The translations under genes were made by a program, and so were the position numbers. The notes below the pieces were generated by a model. It did no database searches. It saw only the letters and a list, made by a program, of their open reading frames with translations, and had not been told where the DNA came from. Below, piece by piece: positions 41,512 through 50,322 of a stretch of DNA of 64,000 bases (within the stretch, counting starts at the first letter, position 1; each line of letters opens with the position of its first letter). The stretch is from Desulfocapsa sp. (GTDB lineage: Bacteria; Desulfobacterota; Desulfobulbia; Desulfobulbales; Desulfocapsaceae), in contig JAFLJS010000028.1 of assembly GCA_022712895.1 (NCBI GenBank), positions 84,189 to 148,188 of the forward strand, in the 5' to 3' direction.

Positions 41512-42852
41512 TCATCTGATTAAAAATTCCCACAGAGGGCCGGTAAACCCACGACCATGCATTCTGCTCACGATATTTGCGGCAGTCTCTCCACCAGAAC
41601 CTACAACCCAATTAATTCGGTCTGTGGCGCGCTCCTTGACCAGACGTTCAATATTGCCTGGACTAATGGCATCGCTTTCGTAGTAAAAAGGCTCCAGCAA
41701 GTTTGTATCTTCGCTTATTTTCCCTTCCTCTATTGCAATATCATAAAGTTTAGTATGGGGATATATGCGCATACCCGTGAAAAAGAAGTGTACTGTCTGC
41801 TGCAGTTCTTCCACTCTTTTAAGGGTCTCACCTAGAGTTTCTTCCGACTCTCCCGGTCCACCAAGCAGAAAATAATGCGCCACGTGAATATCTGCCGCCA
41901 CGGCCAGCTGATGGGCTGCAAAAACATCTTTCACTCTGAATGGCTTCTGATAATTTTTCAGTATTGTATCAGACAGTGATTCTGTACCAAACTCGATATG
42001 GCTGAGCCCACAGGCCTTAAGAATGGTGAAATATTCATCCGGCAACTTCACGGGAGCGAAAAATCCGCCCCAGGGAATTGTCACCCCCTGATCCCGGAAT
42101 GCTTCTGCCACTTGCAAACTGTGGGCAATATCTGAATTAAAGGCCGAGTCCGTTATAAAAAAGTATTTTGCACCACGCTCCTGCAAATCAAAAGCTGTCC
42201 TGGCGACAACCTGAGGGTCCACCTTTCTATGTTTATTCCCTTCAATGTAAGGATACGGGCAATAAATACAACGAAAAGAGCAACCTCGTTTAGATTGCAG
42301 GTTAAGCATACCACCATGATCAACATAAAACTGTGTATGATCGTTTGCGGCAAGACTTCTGGTCTGCTCTCCTGTCCAAGGGACAGGTGCTTCACTGCCA
42401 TCAGAGGTGATCACTCCGGGGATCTCCTCAACGGACAGATCATTCTCAAGAGCATGCACAAGCTGGGCGAAACGTTCTCCTTCCCCGACAATCCCATAAT
42501 CCGGCTGGATTTTATCAAATATTTCTCGGGCAAGAATGGTAAAACCAGCGCCACCACAAACGATAATCGCCTGGCTGAGACTCCGTAACCATGCCACCAG
42601 TTCTTTTTGTTTTTCGATAAAAAACAGCGGGTTGCCGATTTCTGTATTGTCGACATTGCGAAGAGAGAGCCCGATAATATCTGGAGAAAACTTCATTATA
42701 CGCTGCTTGAGTGCATCACGTTCAAGAATATTCAGATCTGCAATTTTCACCTGATGCTGTTTACCTAAAGCTCCAGCAACATAGTCCAGCCCGATGGGAT
42801 ACACGGGATAGGGCGTTGTGTGGGTATTGGGGGATATCAGCAGGATTTTCAT
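41512..42852 (-). CDS. B12-binding radical SAM enzyme
   Basis: 446 residues. The N-terminal ~150 residues form a cobalamin-binding Rossmann-like domain (ISPNTHTTPYPVYPIGLDYV, IVCGGAGFTIL), although the classic DxHxxG motif is not obvious, so base-off cobalamin binding is uncertain. A radical SAM domain follows with C-x3-C-x2-C in GCSFRCIYCPY and the GTES segment. Such enzymes perform methylations, ring closures or ring contractions. I recall a TIGRFAM described as a lipid-biosynthesis B12-binding/radical SAM protein linked to ladderane-type loci, and this gene could belong there. Its start overlaps the KS-CLF stop by four bases. Confidence 0.85.
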   Translation of the reverse strand: MKILLISPNTHTTPYPVYPIGLDYVAGALGKQHQVKIADLNILERDALKQRIMKFSPDIIGLSLRNVDNTEIGNPLFFIEKQKELVAWLRSLSQAIIVCGGAGFTILAREIFDKIQPDYGIVGEGERFAQLVHALENDLSVEEIPGVITSDGSEAPVPWTGEQTRSLAANDHTQFYVDHGGMLNLQSKRGCSFRCIYCPYPYIEGNKHRKVDPQVVARTAFDLQERGAKYFFITDSAFNSDIAHSLQVAEAFRDQGVTIPWGGFFAPVKLPDEYFTILKACGLSHIEFGTESLSDTILKNYQKPFRVKDVFAAHQLAVAADIHVAHYFLLGGPGESEETLGETLKRVEELQQTVHFFFTGMRIYPHTKLYDIAIEEGKISEDTNLLEPFYYESDAISPGNIERLVKERATDRINWVVGSGGETAANIVSRMHGRGFTGPLWEFLIR

Positions 42853-44984
42853 TGCATGACCAGTTGCATTGCTGTCAACGTTTTTCCAAAACCAAGAACC
42901 AGGATCTGTTTTCCGGGTGGAATTTCACCCGATTCAAGGAGTTGAGTCGCCATTACTGCAGCCACTGCAGATGCAGATGCAAATTCACCGGTAAATTTTC
43001 GATAGTGAATCACAGGCACATCAATCTCTGTTGTCTGCATAAAAACGTCCAGCTGCTGTTCTCCTTCTGCCTCCTGCGCTGCCGGAATCCCGGCCAGAAT
43101 CATGGCGCATTTCTCCTGAATCTGTTCCTTGCCTCCCAGGCGTGACAACATCTGTTCGCCCCCGGCTTCACAGGATTTTCCATAAAAAGAGAGTTTGATG
43201 GCAACCTTTCCGGGTATTGCCTTACGACAAAGATAGAGACTGCCACCACCATCTGCAGCAAATTCTGCTTTTTGTGCGGAAGCATCCAGTAGTTTTATAA
43301 ATTGCGGATGAGCCTCATCGGCTGCCAGCAAAAATGCAGTATTATAACGCGTTTTTGTTTCCAGAAATGTTTCTGCCGCAAACAGTGCCTGCTCAAAAGA
43401 ATAATCACCACCACTACTGGTAATATTGGAACCCGTTGCCCCATGACTGATGGCAATCTGCCCTGCAGCACTGTTATGCACCGAACCCACAAAATCAATT
43501 GGACTTGGAAACTGTTCCCGAGTGGACTGTAATTTGTCCAGGAAATCCCAGGTTTCAGAAAGGGCCCCCCAGCCACTGCCCATAAAAACAGCATGGGGCG
43601 ACTGCTCAATTCCAGAATCCTCTTTTGCTGCAGCAGCCAGCGCCAGCGCCATCTGCGAAAAACGTTTCATGCGCCGGATGGCTCTTGCAGGCAACTGTTC
43701 CGCAATGGTTTTAATATCCAGCGTACCGGCCATGGATTCCAACGTGAAAAAACGTCCCAGACTGTCCATTGTGTGTCCGGCACCAGTGATACAAGCCTTG
43801 CCAATAATGGATAAGGGGACAGATTCACTTTGGGGGGGCGCTACTGTCTTCTCTGTGTCAGAAATAACAAGGCAGGCGTTATTCCCTCCAAAACCAAAAG
43901 AATTAGAGAGCACCGTGCTTACTACTTGTTCTACAGGAGTGCTCAATGGCTGCAAACCACATTCGGGATCAACTTTTTCACAACCGCAATTGGCTGGCAG
44001 GAAATCATTTTTCAGACAAATCGCAGAAACAACCGCTTCAATGGCACCCGATGCAGCAAGGCCATGACCACTCAACCCTTTAATGGAAGAGAGAGGCGGT
44101 AAAAGCTTAAACAGTCTGCGTACAGCCTTTGATTCGGCGAGATCATTCTCGGAGGTTCCGGTTCCGTGCAAATTGATATAATCAATGGTATCTGCACTTA
44201 CAGCTGCATCGTCCATGGCTTTTTGCATGGCTGACTGGGCTCCGTTTCCTTCTGGATGTGGAGCAGCACCATGATAGGCATCGCAACTAAGGCCACTTCC
44301 AAGAAGTACACCATGGGGATGGCTTGGCTTCTGGTTTGTCAAGAGCAAGAAAGCAGCTCCTTCAGCCACCGACATACCTTCGCGGGTCACATCAAAAGGT
44401 CTGCTGCCCTTTTTGTCTACGAGTTGCAGAGAATGGAATCCATAATAGGTCAGTAGACAGAGAGAATCCGCGCCGCCTGCCAACACCCATGTTGCCTCAC
44501 CCGACTCAAGCATTTTACAGGCCATGCTGATAGCAACAGTCCCGGAAGAGCAAGCAGTTGAAACTGTAAGCAACTCACCTGTGCAGTGGAGTTCTTCGCC
44601 AATCGCCTCAGCAACTGTAGTCAGGCCGTGATATTGGTACAAACCTGCATCTTCATGTTTTTCAGCTAACAATTCTTCGGTCTGGGATATACCTCCGGTT
44701 GTGGAGCCGACAATAACAGCATCAAGGCGACAATCACTTCCTTCCATAGCCTGTTTGGCGGCATTCAATGCCAGACGATGCGCTCGTGGCAGATGAGGAT
44801 ATCCTCTAAGATCTTCCACCTGCCCTACAGGGAGAGGAGGCTGCTGCTGAACGGGGAAAACCCGTAACGGAGCAACGGCAGAATTGTTTGCCTGCAAAGC
44901 TGTAAAGGTTGACTCTTCGCCAATGCCCAGAGGACTTATTATACCAAGGCCAGCGATGTATACAGGGGGGGTTGTAGTACTCAA
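42849..44984 (-). CDS. Ketosynthase fused to a ketosynthase-like (chain-length-factor) domain
   Basis: 711 residues. Residues ~1-385 form a complete ketosynthase: C145 in VSTACSSGTVAIS, the histidine of NLHGTGTSEND, the histidine of LSGHGLAASG and LSNSFGFGGNN near the end. Residues ~395-711 form a second, shorter ketosynthase-like fold (FMGSGWGALSETW, SVHNSAAGQIAIS, TSSGGDYSFEQALF). In it the active-site Cys is absent, as in chain-length factors of type II polyketide and aryl-polyene systems. Those are normally two separate genes forming a heterodimer; here they are one chain. It probably sets chain length for the cluster product. Confidence 0.88.
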   Translation of the reverse strand: MSTTTPPVYIAGLGIISPLGIGEESTFTALQANNSAVAPLRVFPVQQQPPLPVGQVEDLRGYPHLPRAHRLALNAAKQAMEGSDCRLDAVIVGSTTGGISQTEELLAEKHEDAGLYQYHGLTTVAEAIGEELHCTGELLTVSTACSSGTVAISMACKMLESGEATWVLAGGADSLCLLTYYGFHSLQLVDKKGSRPFDVTREGMSVAEGAAFLLLTNQKPSHPHGVLLGSGLSCDAYHGAAPHPEGNGAQSAMQKAMDDAAVSADTIDYINLHGTGTSENDLAESKAVRRLFKLLPPLSSIKGLSGHGLAASGAIEAVVSAICLKNDFLPANCGCEKVDPECGLQPLSTPVEQVVSTVLSNSFGFGGNNACLVISDTEKTVAPPQSESVPLSIIGKACITGAGHTMDSLGRFFTLESMAGTLDIKTIAEQLPARAIRRMKRFSQMALALAAAAKEDSGIEQSPHAVFMGSGWGALSETWDFLDKLQSTREQFPSPIDFVGSVHNSAAGQIAISHGATGSNITSSGGDYSFEQALFAAETFLETKTRYNTAFLLAADEAHPQFIKLLDASAQKAEFAADGGGSLYLCRKAIPGKVAIKLSFYGKSCEAGGEQMLSRLGGKEQIQEKCAMILAGIPAAQEAEGEQQLDVFMQTTEIDVPVIHYRKFTGEFASASAVAAVMATQLLESGEIPPGKQILVLGFGKTLTAMQLVMQ

Positions 44985-45011
44985 AATGCTCTCACAAAAA
45001 AGTCAAATTAC

Positions 45012-45160
45012 GATGGCTAAGTATTTACACCCTTTCTTAGGGTGAAAAGCTGCATATTCGATGCGCAATTATTTTCTATCATTTTGTCAGACTAAGGTAC
45101 GTCGTGATGATAGAAAATGTGCAGCAACGAAGGAGATGAAGAGTTTTTTACGACGCCATC
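45012..45160 (+). repeat. MITE-like palindromic repeat, copy A
   Basis: This 149-bp unit shares about 93 bp at roughly 90 percent identity with the inverse of copy B (59813-59939). The block CAGCAACGAAGGAGATG and the 3' end TTTTTACGACGCCATC are shared. Both copies begin with GATGGYTAAGTA and end with TACGACGCCATC, giving imperfect terminal inverted repeats (GATGG...GTAAAAA). The centre is a long near-palindrome (TTTCTATCATT ... GATGATAGAAA) around ACTAAGGTACGT. This copy contains an extra hairpin (45028-45044) lacking in copy B. It overlaps the last 13 bases of the ACP1 gene. Confidence 0.75.
45028..45044 (-). terminator. Hairpin between ACP1 and the KS-CLF gene, inside repeat copy A
   Basis: CACCCT, a five-base loop and AGGGTG form a perfect 6-bp stem. 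In the direction of the minus-strand operon it could attenuate transcription after ACP1. No long T-run follows. Confidence 0.3.
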
Positions 45161-45417
45161 AGTTTGGGAGAGTTCTCTCGGATATACTCCACAAGGTTTT
45201 TCAGGGTTGAAAAGACCTTCTCACCAATTTCTTTGTTGTTGATAACGACCTCATAGTCTTTCTCAACCATGACTACCATTTCCAACACATCTATTGAGTC
45301 AATCCCAAGTTCTCCACCCACCAGTTGTGCATTTTCATCGATGTCATCAGGGGTCACATCACTCAGGTTCAAAATCTCAATCAGTTTCTCTTTTATATTT
45401 GCTGTTAATTCGTCCAT
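45148..45417 (-). CDS. Acyl carrier protein 1 (first gene of the cluster)
   Basis: 89 residues with the phosphopantetheine serine S41 in ELGIDSIDVLEMV. AAAGAGA precedes the ATG at a proper distance. It is the most upstream gene of the minus-strand cluster, so the promoter should lie in 45418-45600. Its last codons (LMAS and the stop) come from the end of the MITE-like repeat, so the original C-terminus may have been different. The gap of 163 bases to the KS-CLF gene is filled by the repeat. Confidence 0.92.
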   Translation of the reverse strand: MDELTANIKEKLIEILNLSDVTPDDIDENAQLVGGELGIDSIDVLEMVVMVEKDYEVVINNKEIGEKVFSTLKNLVEYIRENSPKLMAS

Positions 45418-45774
45418 AATTCTCTTTGCAATTGAAATTGTGTATATGGCTACTTTTAAAAAAAAAGCTTCCTAGAACTTGTGAATACTACAAAAGAGGA
45501 GCGTATTTTACCACCATAAAAACCTACTATCCTGCCGATAAGAAAGTTTTTTTACGATTGTCACATATTACTCTGCCTACAGAGTGGATGAACCTGTATT
45601 ATTCAATTCAGAACATGGCTCCTGGGTAAAGGAGCATAAATACGACGCCATCCTATTTGACTTACCTCTCTTATTCAGTATACTTACAATGTAGTGGTAA
45701 CCACTTTTTTGTTCATGTCTTCGGTATCCCAACAACAGCGCTCTAAACGTAATTTGTCAAAAGGAGCTTGTCAC
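45418..45774. other. Divergent intergenic region between ACP1 and the binding-protein gene
   Basis: This should hold the promoter of the lipid cluster (minus strand) and of the binding-protein/kinase pair (plus strand), but I saw no consensus boxes I trust. A stop-to-stop plus-strand frame at 45542-45694 reads KEHKYDAILFDL, reminiscent of a receiver-domain strand; it has no start and is probably chance or a remnant. A small hairpin with a T-run (AGTGG, TAA, CCACTTTTTT) lies at 45693-45710. Confidence 0.3.
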
Positions 45775-46893
45775 ATGAAACCATATTCTCACGCTCTGCT
45801 TTTCTTAGTATCTCCTCTTGTTTTTTTGTTTCTACTTGTCTCCTGCAATCAACAGCAACCACCGATAAAAATAGGCTTATCGATTAATCTTAGTGGCCGG
45901 GGAGGTGACGCCGGAGAACATATCCGGGACGGTGCTCTTCTTGCCGTAGAGAATGTCAACAACACTGGCGGGATCAATGGTCGCCTGATCGAACTGCTTA
46001 TTCGCGATGACCGGAACAGTGATGAAGGTATTAAAATAGCTGACGAATCGCTTATAGACGAAGGTGTGGTGGCAATTATCGGTCACAGTTTTTCATCCAA
46101 CACCATCAAAGCGTACCCTTTTGTGACTTCCCATAACACTTTACTTATCACCGCTTTTACTGCGTCCACACAATTAAGCGGTCAGGACGATCTTTTTTTC
46201 AGAACGGCTGTTGACTGCTCCCTTTTTGGTGAAAAAATGGCCTCCCTGCTTGAACAAAGACAGCTGCAATCCGTGGCATTTCTTATGGACATGACCAACC
46301 CCGCATTTGTTCTCGATTACGCAAACCGTGTGCAGGAACATTTTTCCGGCTCAATCACCAAAGTGAAGTTTGGCTCTCGTGAGCAGGCAGACTGGAACCG
46401 AATAATTAATGAGCTACTTGAGCCACAACCGGATGCAATTATTCTTTTGACTGAAGCGAGTATGGCTGGAATAGCTTTGCAAAAAATCGCAGCTGTAGAT
46501 TATACCGGAAGCCGCCTGGCCACACTCTGGACGCAGACCCCTGGACTGATACGGCACGCGGGAGACAGTGCTGAAGGGTTAAGCATAATCACCTATATAG
46601 ATCCAGACAACAACCGTCCGAGCTACCTCAGTTTTGCGCAGGAAATTGAAGAAAAGTTCCATAAAAAAGCCACAGCCAGATCGACAAGAGCTTATGAAAT
46701 AGTTACGATTCTTGCTGATGCTCTCAAACGCTGTTCCATGATAAATAGTGGTGAGTTAAAAAAAGCATTGCTGGCTGGAGAGTATGATACCCTTATGGGC
46801 CACGTAAAATTTGACCCATATGGTGATGTAGTGCGGCCAGTCTATGAAGTTATCGTGCGTGAGAAACAGTTCCGCAACAACGGAGAAATCTAA
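45775..46893 (+). CDS. Periplasmic binding lipoprotein (Leu/Ile/Val-binding-protein type)
   Basis: The start at 45775 has an AAGGAG ribosome binding site and a lipoprotein signal with LLVSC; an in-frame ATG at 45694 would add 27 residues of no signal character. About 372 residues. The fold is periplasmic binding protein type I, with IKIGLSINLSGRGGDAGEHIRDGALLAV, the GRLIELLIRDDRN strand and VVAIIGHSFSS. It likely binds a small amino acid or carboxylate. There are no ABC permease or ATPase genes beside it; the next gene, with no gap, is a hybrid kinase. A role in presenting a ligand to that kinase is inferred. Confidence 0.85.
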   Translation: MKPYSHALLFLVSPLVFLFLLVSCNQQQPPIKIGLSINLSGRGGDAGEHIRDGALLAVENVNNTGGINGRLIELLIRDDRNSDEGIKIADESLIDEGVVAIIGHSFSSNTIKAYPFVTSHNTLLITAFTASTQLSGQDDLFFRTAVDCSLFGEKMASLLEQRQLQSVAFLMDMTNPAFVLDYANRVQEHFSGSITKVKFGSREQADWNRIINELLEPQPDAIILLTEASMAGIALQKIAAVDYTGSRLATLWTQTPGLIRHAGDSAEGLSIITYIDPDNNRPSYLSFAQEIEEKFHKKATARSTRAYEIVTILADALKRCSMINSGELKKALLAGEYDTLMGHVKFDPYGDVVRPVYEVIVREKQFRNNGEI

Positions 46894-49818
46894 GTGGCAC
46901 CGCAACCCCTGCAAAAAAAAATTAACCTGATCCTCTTGACTCTGGCGATTGCTGTGTTTTTTGTTGTTTTCTTGGCAACCGGAATCTTTGAGTATCGGGA
47001 AACTCGAGCAGAATATTCTGCAGCCATGCAGGCCAGGATCAATGTCGCTCGAACGCTCACCAGAGATATTCTGTTTCATACAGATGCCATGGTGCAAACA
47101 GTTCTGCAATCTCAACCGGGTAACCTTGAAACGTTATTGTCCCAACTTGCCTCATCTCGCTACTTTGAATTCCATGGCGACAGTTTTTACATCCTTGACC
47201 CGCAGGGCAAAGTTCTTTTGATCTCCGATCCATATAAGGAATATACAGGACTTGATTTCAGTGCCATGATTTCAGCAGAAGCAATTTCAAAGAGGCAGGT
47301 GCTACACCATTACCAATCGATCCTAACAAACCGTTCCGTGGTAACCATCCAATACCCCCTCAACAATCGATATTTGCTGATAGTGGAACGTAGCCTGGCA
47401 AACATCACTCCTGTTATAGCCAGTTTCGAAGATGGAGAAATGTACTCTGGCGAACTTTTCTTTGTCCTGTCGACAAAAGGTCAAACGATTTACCACCCAA
47501 ACCATTCCTTTATGGAAACCCGCCATAACCTTGGCTTTGATCTCAAAGAGGTCTCCACGCCAAATGATAGCGGACTCTTTTCTTTTATCTATCAAGGCCA
47601 AAAGTTCATCGCTTTGAGTGAGCAGTTCACAGAACCCGACAACTGGATTATATATTACTGTATCCCCTACACAGTAATGACGGAAGAGATCCAGAAAACC
47701 CTGGTGAGTCAGCTCCTGTTCCTGCTCTGTTTCTTTATTCTACTCTTTCTTGTTCTTCGAATTGTTTTCAACAAGTTCTTCTCACATCCGGTAAACAGTA
47801 TTGTTGCTGCCCTGGAACATTCCAAACGAGGCAACACACTCGCTCTGTCTTCTGAAATGTCAGGAGGAATCGAGGAGTTCAAGACCATAATAGGTGCCAT
47901 CAATTCAAGAGACAAAGAGATATCCAATACCGCCGAACGCTTCCAAACCTTGCTCGACAGCCTGGATGCAATTGTTTACGTGGCTGACATGGAGACCTAC
48001 GAACTCATTTTTCTAAATAGCTATGGCCAAAAGATTTGTGGTAACGCTATCGGCAAGAAATGCTACATGGCGCTACAACAGGGACAGGTAGCTCCATGTG
48101 ATTTCTGTACGAATCACATGCTGGTAGATTCTAAGGGCGAAACAACAGGCGTCCATGTCTATGAACGACAGGACACCATAACAAAGCAGTGGTTTGAGTG
48201 TCGGGACCAGGCAATTCGCTGGACTAATGGCAGACTCGTGCGCATGGAAATCGCCACCGACATCAGTAACAGAAAGAATGCAGAGAGCGCACTTCAGGAG
48301 GAAAAAGAGCGTTTGAGCGTGACACTGCGTTCCATTGGAGATGGTGTCATTACCACAGACATCGAAGGAAAAATTGTCTTTTTAAATAAGGTAGCAGAAA
48401 ATCTCAGTGGCTGGAGCAATGACGAGGCACAGGGGCTACCATCTTCAAAGGTTTTTAACATTATTAATGAAAAGACCGGACAGAAATGTGTCAGTCCGGT
48501 ACAGCGAGTAATAGAACTTGGCAGAATCATCGGCCTTGCAAACCATACAGCTCTCATTGCAAAAGATGGTACCGTATACTCCATTGCAGACAGCGGTGCT
48601 CCAATCAGAGATAAGGAAAGTAATATTATTGGAGTTGTCCTTGTCTTCCGTGATATTACTCACGAGAAAAAGATAGAGGAGGAACTGCTCAAAACCAAAA
48701 AACTGGAATCTATTGGGGTACTTGCTGGTGGCATTGCCCATGATTTCAACAGCATTCTTTCAGCCATCCTTGGCAACATTGAGCTGGCGGGCTACCGGAT
48801 CGCAAAAGAAGACAGCAGAACAGCATCTCTGCTTTCCGATGCTGAGAAGGCAACGAAGAGGGCCGCAAAGCTTACAGACCAGTTACTCACTTTCTCCAAA
48901 GGTGGTGAGCCAGTCCGAGAAGTGACGTCACTTCCGAAGGTTATTACAGAATCTGCAAACTTTGTTCTCCATGGCAGCCAGATCGCCTGTACCTACGACT
49001 TTCCAGCAGACCTTTGGAAAGTTGATGCGGACAGTGGACAGATAGGCCAAGTCATTCAAAATATAACTATAAATGCGAAACACGCCATGCCCGAAGGTGG
49101 CACCATAACAATCGAATGCACTAACGTTGAGGATGTCACCACGGAGGCACTCTTGAGTGTGGATAAAGGTGATTATGTCTGCATTACTATTCAGGACACA
49201 GGCATCGGCATTCCCAAAGAAGTCATAGACAAAATATTTGACCCCTATTTCACAACAAAACAGCAAGGCAGCGGGCTTGGCCTGGCAATTTGTCATTCAA
49301 TCATCAACAAACACGATGGATACCTTACTGTTCATTCCATCACCGGAAAGGGAACGACATTTACCCTGTACCTCCCTGCTGTCCGTTCTACCGCCAGAGG
49401 AGGTGATATTACGGAACAAATAAAGAGTACGACCGCAATTAAAGCAGCCAGGATTATGATCATGGATGATGAAGAAATGCTGCGGGATGTGTGTGTCTCA
49501 CAACTTGCCGTCCTTGGCCATGAAGCAATTTCGGTAATTGATGGAGCTCAGGCGATTAACAAATATCAGGAACTACAGGATGATGGTACTCCTGTAGATC
49601 TTGTAATTCTGGATTTAACTATTCCAGGTGGCATGGGTGGCCAGGAAACAGGAGAAAAATTGTTGCAGATTGATCCCGATGCAAAAATAATTGTGGCAAG
49701 CGGTTATTCTAATGATCCTGTAATGGCCAACTACAAAAAGTATGGATTTCTTGCAGCTCTTGCTAAACCATTTGATCTGAAACAATTGCGGAATGCCATA
49801 GGTTCAATTCTCGATTAA
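46894..49818 (+). CDS. Hybrid sensor histidine kinase with Cache, PAS and receiver domains
   Basis: 974 residues with a GTG start immediately after the binding-protein stop codon. TM1 is at about 9-30. A periplasmic Cache-type sensor spans ~31-265, with TM2 at about 270-292 and a HAMP-like linker. PAS domain 1 is at ~350-460, with cysteines in GNAIGKKCYMAL and CDFCTNHM. PAS domain 2 is at ~470-590. HisKA has H616 in LAGGIAHDFNS; HATPase has QVIQNITINAKHAMP and TTKQQGSGLGLAI. The C-terminal receiver has D907 in LVILDLTIPGG. The adjacent binding lipoprotein could carry ligand to the Cache domain. The receiving regulator is not in the window. Confidence 0.88.
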   Translation: MAPQPLQKKINLILLTLAIAVFFVVFLATGIFEYRETRAEYSAAMQARINVARTLTRDILFHTDAMVQTVLQSQPGNLETLLSQLASSRYFEFHGDSFYILDPQGKVLLISDPYKEYTGLDFSAMISAEAISKRQVLHHYQSILTNRSVVTIQYPLNNRYLLIVERSLANITPVIASFEDGEMYSGELFFVLSTKGQTIYHPNHSFMETRHNLGFDLKEVSTPNDSGLFSFIYQGQKFIALSEQFTEPDNWIIYYCIPYTVMTEEIQKTLVSQLLFLLCFFILLFLVLRIVFNKFFSHPVNSIVAALEHSKRGNTLALSSEMSGGIEEFKTIIGAINSRDKEISNTAERFQTLLDSLDAIVYVADMETYELIFLNSYGQKICGNAIGKKCYMALQQGQVAPCDFCTNHMLVDSKGETTGVHVYERQDTITKQWFECRDQAIRWTNGRLVRMEIATDISNRKNAESALQEEKERLSVTLRSIGDGVITTDIEGKIVFLNKVAENLSGWSNDEAQGLPSSKVFNIINEKTGQKCVSPVQRVIELGRIIGLANHTALIAKDGTVYSIADSGAPIRDKESNIIGVVLVFRDITHEKKIEEELLKTKKLESIGVLAGGIAHDFNSILSAILGNIELAGYRIAKEDSRTASLLSDAEKATKRAAKLTDQLLTFSKGGEPVREVTSLPKVITESANFVLHGSQIACTYDFPADLWKVDADSGQIGQVIQNITINAKHAMPEGGTITIECTNVEDVTTEALLSVDKGDYVCITIQDTGIGIPKEVIDKIFDPYFTTKQQGSGLGLAICHSIINKHDGYLTVHSITGKGTTFTLYLPAVRSTARGGDITEQIKSTTAIKAARIMIMDDEEMLRDVCVSQLAVLGHEAISVIDGAQAINKYQELQDDGTPVDLVILDLTIPGGMGGQETGEKLLQIDPDAKIIVASGYSNDPVMANYKKYGFLAALAKPFDLKQLRNAIGSILD

Positions 49819-49864
49819 CATCATTGGGACATTGGGCAGATATGCAAGCTCGATTGAATGACGA

Positions 49865-49884
49865 ATGGGTACAAAATTACCCAT
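49865..49884. promoter_or_regulatory. Perfect 7-bp inverted repeat, candidate activator site upstream of the TRAP operon
   Basis: ATGGGTA, six bases (CAAAAT) and TACCCAT. Its centre lies about 136 bp upstream of the sigma54 -24 element at 50011, a plausible enhancer position. A related dyad (ATGGGAA...TACCCAT) occurs near 57240-57257 upstream of the DUF4388 gene. Confidence 0.45.
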
Positions 49885-50010
49885 CACTTGTCCACAAAAG
49901 TAGACGACGCCTATTTTTGTAGCCTTTACCTTGTCAGGACTCCCTACCAGAAACCCTACTTTACCAAGCCATATCAACGCCTTCTACTACCACACTCCCC
50001 TGCCATATTT

Positions 50011-50026
50011 TGGCACGTATCCTGCT
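50011..50026 (+). promoter_or_regulatory. Sigma54 promoter upstream of the TRAP transporter operon
   Basis: TGGCACGTATCCTGCT fits TGGCACG-N4-TTGCW with one deviation. Transcription would begin near 50038, giving a leader of about 365 bases before the DctP start. TRAP operons for C4-dicarboxylates are often controlled by sigma54 and a DctD-type regulator; no such regulator is in the immediate vicinity. Confidence 0.65.
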
Positions 50027-50300
50027 TAGCATAAAAACAGACCAAGTTTTTGAGTACGCTTAATGTTTCGGCGGAGGGGCTGCTCACCAACCTAAGGCTT
50101 CAGAAACCACAGACACCAGGAGAAGGCGATTAGGAAATTTGAAGTTGAAAACTCTTGGAATAGCAGACAATTTATGATATCAGATATTTGTTGGAGATGG
50201 ACAGGTGGAAAAATTCATACGGTATATCATCAGGAACAAGCCCAATTAGTACGAGATAGCAAGCAGTTAAGATCAGAATCGGACATCTTACTAACAAAGC

Positions 50301-50322
50301 TTTTCAAATTTAAGTTTGAAAA
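50301..50322. promoter_or_regulatory. Perfect 8-bp inverted repeat in the leader of the TRAP operon
   Basis: TTTTCAAA, six bases and TTTGAAAA. It lies about 85 bases before the DctP start. This could be an operator or a leader hairpin. The rest of 49819-50405 has no convincing gene; a 56-codon frame at about 50175-50344 is A/T-rich and lacks support. Confidence 0.3.

Noticed and set aside
29950..45417. Standard aryl-polyene or flexirubin cluster
   Set aside because: Shared parts exist (KS-CLF, ACPs, thioesterase, MMPL exporter), but the ketoreductase, adenylation, ammonia-lyase and acyltransferase genes are absent and three radical SAM genes are present.
45641..45652. A third copy of the MITE-like repeat, because TACGACGCCATC recurs here
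   Set aside because: Only these 12 bases match; the bases on both sides are unlike either copy, and the stretch also reads as codons KYDAIL in an open frame.
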